A stretch of DNA of 64,000 nt from JAJNPS01 sp031378845 (GTDB lineage: Bacteria; Pseudomonadota; Alphaproteobacteria; Rhodobacterales; Rhodobacteraceae). The stretch is taken from contig JANNES010000018.1 of assembly GCA_031378845.1 (NCBI GenBank), positions 62,001 to 126,000 of the forward strand. The letters run 5' to 3'. This document shows positions 59,416-64,000 of the stretch, piece after piece. Within the stretch, counting starts at the first letter, position 1, and each line of letters begins with the position of its first letter. The position numbers were made by a program, and so were the translations under genes. Below the pieces are notes generated by a model that saw nothing but the letters and a program-made list of their open reading frames with translations, was not told the DNA's origin and ran no database searches.

Positions 59416-62400
59416 TCAGTGGAAATCCCGGCTTGGAAACAGCACCTTGGCCTGATCGCGGGGGTGGCGCGCGCGGGTGGTGCGCGCGTCCCCGGTGGGC
59501 TGGCGCGCCTCGTCCGCGCGGCCTTGGGTGGGGTCCATGCTGGCGGCCAAGGGATGACCCAGACCCATCAGCCGGTCCGAGACATCCTGCACATGGTCGG
59601 CAATCAGATGCACGACGGTGCCCTCGCGCTCGATCCGGCCGGTGATGCGCAAGAGCCGCCCGCCGATGACGGCGCGGCGAAACTGTTCATAGATGCGCGG
59701 CCAGACGACGACGTTGGAGACGCCGGTTTCATCCTCCAGCGTGATGAAGATGACGCCCGAGGCCGTGCCGGGGCGTTGCCGGGTGATCACCAGCCCGCAG
59801 ACGGTGATCTGGCGGATGCCCCGGCCACGCCCGTTGACCCGTTCCACGGCCAACTCGGCATGAGCCACAATGTCGGGCATCTGGGGGCGTAGCAGTTCCA
59901 TCGGGTGGCCGCGCAGCGACAGGCGCAGGGCAAGGTAATCTTCGACCATTTCCTCGCCCAGCGTCATGCGGGGCAGGGTCACCAGCGGCTCCACCCCGCC
60001 CTCGCCATCCATGCCTTGATCGAACAGGGGCAGGGGGGTTGCGCCCTGAATCGCGCGCACCTGCCACAGCGCGTCGCGGCGCAAAAGCCCGATGCTGCCG
60101 AACGCATCGCCCTCGGCCAGCCGTTCCAGCGCCGGGGGGGGGATGCCCGCGCGCCGCCACAGGCTTTGCACATCGGGATAGCCATTGCCGCGCGCGGCGG
60201 CGATCCAGTTCCCGTCCTCTTCGCGCAACCCCTTGATCTGGCGAAACCCCAAGCGCAGCGCCAGCCGCCCATCGGCGCGGTGTTCCAGCGCGTTGTCCCA
60301 ACTGGAATCGTTGACGGACACGGGCCGCACTTCCACCCCATGCTCGCGCGCGTCGCGCACGATCTGTGCGGGGGCATAGAACCCCATCGGCTGGGAATTG
60401 AGCAAGGCACAGGCAAAGATCGCCGGGTGATGGCATTTCAGCCAGGCCGAGGCATAGACCAGAAGCGCGAAACTCGCCGCGTGGCTTTCGGGAAAGCCGT
60501 ATTCGCCGAACCCCTCGATCTGGTCAAAGCAGCGGGTGGCGAACCCTTCCTCGTAGCCCCGCGCCAGCATGCCCGCCATGAAGCGGTCGCGAAAGGTGCC
60601 GATGGTGCCCATCCGCCGGAACGTGGCAAGGCTGCGGCGCAACCGGTCCGCCTCGTCGGGGGAAAAGCCTGCCCCCACGATGGCGATCTGCATCGCCTGT
60701 TCCTGAAAGAGGGGCACGCCGTAGGTGCGGCCCAAAACCGCCTCAAGGTCGGATGACGGCATGTCCACCGCCTCCTTGCCCTGACGGCGCTTGATATAGG
60801 GATGCACCATGCCGCCCTGGATCGGGCCGGGCCGGACGATCGCCACCTCCACCACCAGATCGTAAAAGACACGCGGCCGCATCCGGGGCAGAAAGTTCAT
60901 CTGCGCGCGGCTTTCGACCTGAAAGACGCCGATGGCATCCGCCCGGCACAGCATGTCGTAAACGGCAGGATCCTCTTTCGGCAGGCTTTCGAGGCTCATC
61001 GGGGTGCGGGCGTGGGCCTCCAGCAGATCGAAGCATTTGCGGATGCAGGTCAGCATCCCCAGGGCCAGCACATCGACCTTAAGGATGCCAAGGGCGTCGA
61101 TGTCATCCTTGTCCCATTCGATGATGGTGCGGTCCTCCATCGCGGCGTTTTCGATGGGGCAAAGCTCGTCCAGCCGTCCTTTGGTGATGACAAAGCCGCC
61201 GACATGCTGCGAGAGGTGGCGCGGAAAGCCGATGATGTCACCGATCAGGCGCAGCGTCAGGGCAAGCCGCGTGTCCTGCGCATCCAGCCCCGCCGCCTGC
61301 ACCGAGGCAGGATCGGGCGGCTTGCCATGCCAGCCCCAGCTTTGCCCCGCGATCAGGGCCAGCACGTCCTGGCTCAGGCCCATGACCTTGCCCACCTCGC
61401 GGATCGCAGCGCGGGAGCGGAAATGGATCACGGTCGCGGTCAGCCCGGCGCGGTGGCGGCCATAGGTGTCATAGATGTGCTGGATCACCTCTTCGCGGCG
61501 TTCATGTTCAAAATCGACGTCGATATCGGGCGGCTCGCCGCGTGCTTCGGACATGAAGCGTTCAAAGACCATCGAGATGACGCCGGGCGGCACCTCGGTG
61601 ATCCCCAAGGCATAGCAGATCACCGAATTGGCCGCCGAGCCGCGCCCCTGACACAGGATGCCGCGTGACCGCGCAAAGGTGACGATATCGTTCACGGTCA
61701 GGAAATAGGCGGCAAAGCCTAGCTTGGCGATCAGGGCCAGTTCCTTGTCGACCTTGGCTTGGGTGTCGGGGATCAGGCCGTCCGGAAAGCGGCGGTGCAG
61801 GCCTTCGGCGACCAGCCGGTTCAGCCGGTCCTGCGCCGACTCACCTTGCGATACCTCGTCGGGGTATTCGTAGGACAGTTCGCTGAGGCTGAAGGCGCAG
61901 CGATCCGCGATGTCCAGCGTGCGCTGCAAGGCGGCAGGATAGCGACGGAAAAGCCGCGCCATCCCGGCGCCGGATTTCAGGTGACGCTCGCCATTGGCAA
62001 GGGCTCGCCGCCCGATCTGGTCGATAGTGGTGCCCTCGCGCAGGCAGGTCAGAACGTCCGCCAGCGCCCGGCGTGCGGCGCGGTGCATCAGCGCATCGCC
62101 CACCGCGACCATCGGCAACCCGGCCGTTTGCGAGATCTGCGCCAGCGCATCGAGGCGCGGCTGGTCCTGCCCGTCGTAGCGCGGGGCGGCGCCCAGAAAG
62201 ACCCGTCCGGGATGCGCCCGCGCCACGGTGTTCAGCCGGGCCGGGGGCAGGGGCGTGGCCAAGGGGTCGGGGGGCAGGGCGATCAGGATCAGCCCCTGGG
62301 CCGCCGCCACCAGATCGGCCTCGGTCAGATGACACTCGCCCTTTGTCGCGCGTCGCTTGCCGAGGCTGAGCAGGCGCGACAGCCGCGCATAGGCGGGCCG

Positions 62401-62796
62401 GTCCATCGGTAGCGCCACCCAATGCACCGGGCTGTCGGTCAAGACCAGACGCGCGCCGATGATGAGTTTTGGCAGGTGGCTCTGAAAGGGCAGCGCCATC
62501 GCCTTGTCGTCGCTTACATCCTGCCGGCTGGAATGGTCCATCCGCACATGGGAGCGGATCTTGACCGCCGCCTCCGCCGCCTCTTTCTGCAGCCGCGCGA
62601 TTTCTTTCAGCGCACTATGCGCCCGCACCACCCCGGCCAGCGAATTGCGGTCGGTGATGGCGATGGCGGCAAGGCCAAGTTCTGCCGCGCGGGTGACCAG
62701 TTCTTCGGGGTGCGAGGCACCGGTCAGAAAGGTGAAATTGGAGGTGACGCACAGTTCCGCATAGGCGTCCTTGGCGCGCAGGGGGGCAGGCTTCAT
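59416..62796 (-). CDS. dnaE2: Error-prone DNA polymerase DnaE2 (ImuC)
   Basis: A 1126-residue C-family polymerase that works with ImuB in damage-induced mutagenesis. It starts with a PHP domain (AYAELCVTSNFTFLTGASHPEEL). The palm carries the metal Asp residues of PDIDVDFEHERREEV. Finger and helix-hairpin-helix regions follow (for example GFGEYGFPESHAASFA). Near the C-terminus an OB-fold block (GIRQITVCGLVITRQRPGTASG) is seen, with FITLEDETGVSNVV. The start MKPAPLRAKDAYAEL at 62796 overlaps the ImuB stop by four bases, so the two are translated together. The longer frame upstream lies inside ImuB. Confidence 0.93.
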   Translation of the reverse strand: MKPAPLRAKDAYAELCVTSNFTFLTGASHPEELVTRAAELGLAAIAITDRNSLAGVVRAHSALKEIARLQKEAAEAAVKIRSHVRMDHSSRQDVSDDKAMALPFQSHLPKLIIGARLVLTDSPVHWVALPMDRPAYARLSRLLSLGKRRATKGECHLTEADLVAAAQGLILIALPPDPLATPLPPARLNTVARAHPGRVFLGAAPRYDGQDQPRLDALAQISQTAGLPMVAVGDALMHRAARRALADVLTCLREGTTIDQIGRRALANGERHLKSGAGMARLFRRYPAALQRTLDIADRCAFSLSELSYEYPDEVSQGESAQDRLNRLVAEGLHRRFPDGLIPDTQAKVDKELALIAKLGFAAYFLTVNDIVTFARSRGILCQGRGSAANSVICYALGITEVPPGVISMVFERFMSEARGEPPDIDVDFEHERREEVIQHIYDTYGRHRAGLTATVIHFRSRAAIREVGKVMGLSQDVLALIAGQSWGWHGKPPDPASVQAAGLDAQDTRLALTLRLIGDIIGFPRHLSQHVGGFVITKGRLDELCPIENAAMEDRTIIEWDKDDIDALGILKVDVLALGMLTCIRKCFDLLEAHARTPMSLESLPKEDPAVYDMLCRADAIGVFQVESRAQMNFLPRMRPRVFYDLVVEVAIVRPGPIQGGMVHPYIKRRQGKEAVDMPSSDLEAVLGRTYGVPLFQEQAMQIAIVGAGFSPDEADRLRRSLATFRRMGTIGTFRDRFMAGMLARGYEEGFATRCFDQIEGFGEYGFPESHAASFALLVYASAWLKCHHPAIFACALLNSQPMGFYAPAQIVRDAREHGVEVRPVSVNDSSWDNALEHRADGRLALRLGFRQIKGLREEDGNWIAAARGNGYPDVQSLWRRAGIPPPALERLAEGDAFGSIGLLRRDALWQVRAIQGATPLPLFDQGMDGEGGVEPLVTLPRMTLGEEMVEDYLALRLSLRGHPMELLRPQMPDIVAHAELAVERVNGRGRGIRQITVCGLVITRQRPGTASGVIFITLEDETGVSNVVVWPRIYEQFRRAVIGGRLLRITGRIEREGTVVHLIADHVQDVSDRLMGLGHPLAASMDPTQGRADEARQPTGDARTTRARHPRDQAKVLFPSRDFH

Positions 62797-64000
62797 GCAA
62801 ATTCCCCCTGCACATACCAGGCGGGGGACTGGGGGGTGTGATAAAGCCAGAGTCTGCGGCCCTGCCGCGTTTCGACCTTCCAGTAATCGCGCAGGCCGCT
62901 GCGCCAGGCGGGATCGTCGAACCACCATTCCGGGGTCAGCCGTTCCGGCCCCGACGCCCGCCCCGTGACCAGCGCCATGCGCCGCCAGCGGAACCGGGCG
63001 GGGGGCGTGGGGCCTGCAGCGTCGATGCGTTCGGGCGGAAAGACGGTCAGCGGGCGGCGATCGGTGGCGGACCAGCCGGTTTCCTCCACCGCGCTGAAGG
63101 TCATGGGGGCGATGAGATAACTGCGTTCGGGGATATGGCTTTCGGCCTGCAGGAAACGCTGCACGTTTTCAAAGCCCAGCCGGTTTCCCAGCCGGGTGAC
63201 CAGATCGGCCAGCTTGTCCTGTCCCTTTTCCTGTGCGGCACTGAGTTGCACCGCAGGCATCGGTTCGGTCAGTGCGCCGACAAGGCGCATCCGGTCGATG
63301 CCAAAGCCTGCCTCGACCTCGGCAATGGCGGCGCGGAACAGGGGCAGGATGCGGGCAGGGTCGCGCATGGCGCGGGCAAGGCCGATCTCCAGCACCGCTT
63401 CGGCCCCATCGACGCGGCGCAGTTCCAGCCTGAGCCGCCGTGCGCCCGCACCATGCAGGGCCAAGGTTTCGCAGAGCCGGTCGAGCAGACGCTGCAAGCC
63501 CGCCTCGACATCGCTCACGAGGCCGATGGGTTCGGGCAGCGTCATGCGCACGGCGAAATGCGGCGGGCCGGTCTCGGCCGAGATCGGTTCCGACACCGCC
63601 CCAAGGGCTTGATCCAGCCGCAGCATCAGCCCTGCCCCGAACCGCCGGGCCAGCGGCGCGCGCGGCACCAGCACCAGATCGCGGATCGTGCGCAGCCCAA
63701 GTCGTGCGAGGGCGGCGGCGGTGTCGCTGTCGATCCTGAGGGCTGCGACGGGCAGGGGGCCGATGGCCTCCATAACCCCGCCCGCTGCGGCAATCCCGCC
63801 GCCATGGCGGGCTATTGCATGGGCGGCCCCGCCCGTGTCGGCAATGCCGGTCTGCGCGGTGATGCCATTGCGCACCATGCGGGTTTGCAGGTCGCGCAGC
63901 AGCGCCGCCTCGCCGCCGAACAGATGCGCAGAGCCGGTCAGATCGACCATCACCCCGTTCAGCCCGTCACGCGCCACCCAAGGTGCATAGCGCCCCATCC
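62793..64000 (-). CDS. imuB: DNA polymerase Y-family protein ImuB (5' part outside window)
   Basis: About the last 402 residues of ImuB are seen; the beginning lies beyond base 64000. ImuB is an inactive Y-family polymerase relative that brings DnaE2 to the beta clamp. The visible part starts with RYAPWVARDGLNGVMVDLTG and FGGEAALL, the region where active Y polymerases have catalytic acids. It continues with a little-finger-like domain and an ImuB-typical C-terminus (RLWLYHTPQSPAWYVQGEFA). The ImuA/LexA-controlled partner would be expected upstream, outside the window. Confidence 0.88.
   Translation of the reverse strand, partial: MGRYAPWVARDGLNGVMVDLTGSAHLFGGEAALLRDLQTRMVRNGITAQTGIADTGGAAHAIARHGGGIAAAGGVMEAIGPLPVAALRIDSDTAAALARLGLRTIRDLVLVPRAPLARRFGAGLMLRLDQALGAVSEPISAETGPPHFAVRMTLPEPIGLVSDVEAGLQRLLDRLCETLALHGAGARRLRLELRRVDGAEAVLEIGLARAMRDPARILPLFRAAIAEVEAGFGIDRMRLVGALTEPMPAVQLSAAQEKGQDKLADLVTRLGNRLGFENVQRFLQAESHIPERSYLIAPMTFSAVEETGWSATDRRPLTVFPPERIDAAGPTPPARFRWRRMALVTGRASGPERLTPEWWFDDPAWRSGLRDYWKVETRQGRRLWLYHTPQSPAWYVQGEFA

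Noticed and set aside
1..64000. tRNA, rRNA, CRISPR array or prophage genes
   Set aside because: None of the usual patterns (cloverleaf genes with a CCA or T-loop GGTTCGA, regular short repeats with spacers, phage structural genes or integrases) was recognised in the window.

Overview
The window looks like chromosomal DNA from an aerobic, GC-rich alphaproteobacterium, most likely a Rhodobacterales / Roseobacter-group member. This is inferred from the codon pattern, the many ABC uptake systems, the BetI-like TetR regulators, the methylated-amine and DMSP-type genes and the ImuB/DnaE2 mutagenesis cassette. No rRNA, tRNA, CRISPR array or intact mobile element was seen. The only transposon trace is a broken IS5-type transposase near 4.6-5.0 kb.

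Layout. (A) 0.4-3.3 kb: a polar amino-acid ABC transporter (binding protein, two permeases, ATPase), then a phytanoyl-CoA-dioxygenase-like Fe/2-oxoglutarate enzyme and the IS remnant. (B) 5.2-17.4 kb: a sugar-catabolism regulon. A divergent FCD-type GntR regulator and a 2-keto-3-deoxygluconate-type kinase face an SDR dehydrogenase, a rhamnose-mutarotase-like protein, a COG3618 lactonase, a mannitol dehydrogenase/fructuronate reductase-like enzyme, an L-fucose-dehydrogenase-like aldo/keto reductase, a complete ribose/rhamnose-type ABC importer and an enolase-superfamily dehydratase. The same palindrome (ACCAATATATTGGT or a one-base variant) lies in front of both halves. The enzymes fit oxidative, non-phosphorylating breakdown of a deoxyhexose such as L-fucose or L-rhamnose. 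A decayed alcohol-dehydrogenase fragment closes the region.

(C) 17.9-28.0 kb: a surface-polymer island with an FkbM methyltransferase, a family-2-like glycosyltransferase and an operon strikingly like the Gram-positive dlt system. The operon holds two acyl-adenylating enzymes (the second with a fused carrier domain), a 44-aa membrane protein, an MBOAT acyltransferase, a 45-aa membrane protein ending in an F-x-Y motif like DltX, and an SGNH hydrolase-like protein in the DltD position. A convergent acyltransferase-3 protein follows. This is the best candidate for an undescribed system: activation, carrier loading, membrane transfer and periplasmic acylation of an unknown glycan.

(D) 28.6-45.1 kb: an apparent regulon for a methylated amine or betaine-like compound. 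It has a BetI-like TetR regulator with a palindromic site, a class III aminotransferase, two phytoene-desaturase-like FAD enzymes, a GcvT-like methyl transferase, two Rieske oxygenase alpha subunits without a reductase, a PotABCD-type importer, a cupin with the DMSP-lyase metal-site spacing, a YtcJ-like amidohydrolase, a VOC protein and a SAM methyltransferase. (E) 45.2-57.7 kb, all on the minus strand: a dipeptide/opine ABC transporter, a CocE-type hydrolase, a TetR regulator, a small porin-like protein, an MttB-family methyltransferase without pyrrolysine and a trimethylamine-dehydrogenase-like flavoprotein. (F) 57.8-64 kb: a secreted endonuclease/phosphatase-fold protein and the translesion pair dnaE2 and imuB, the latter cut by the window edge.

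Many genes overlap by 1-4 bases, so regions A, B, C, D and E are probably transcribed as long operons. Substrates are inferred from family membership and context, and none can be proved from the sequence alone.
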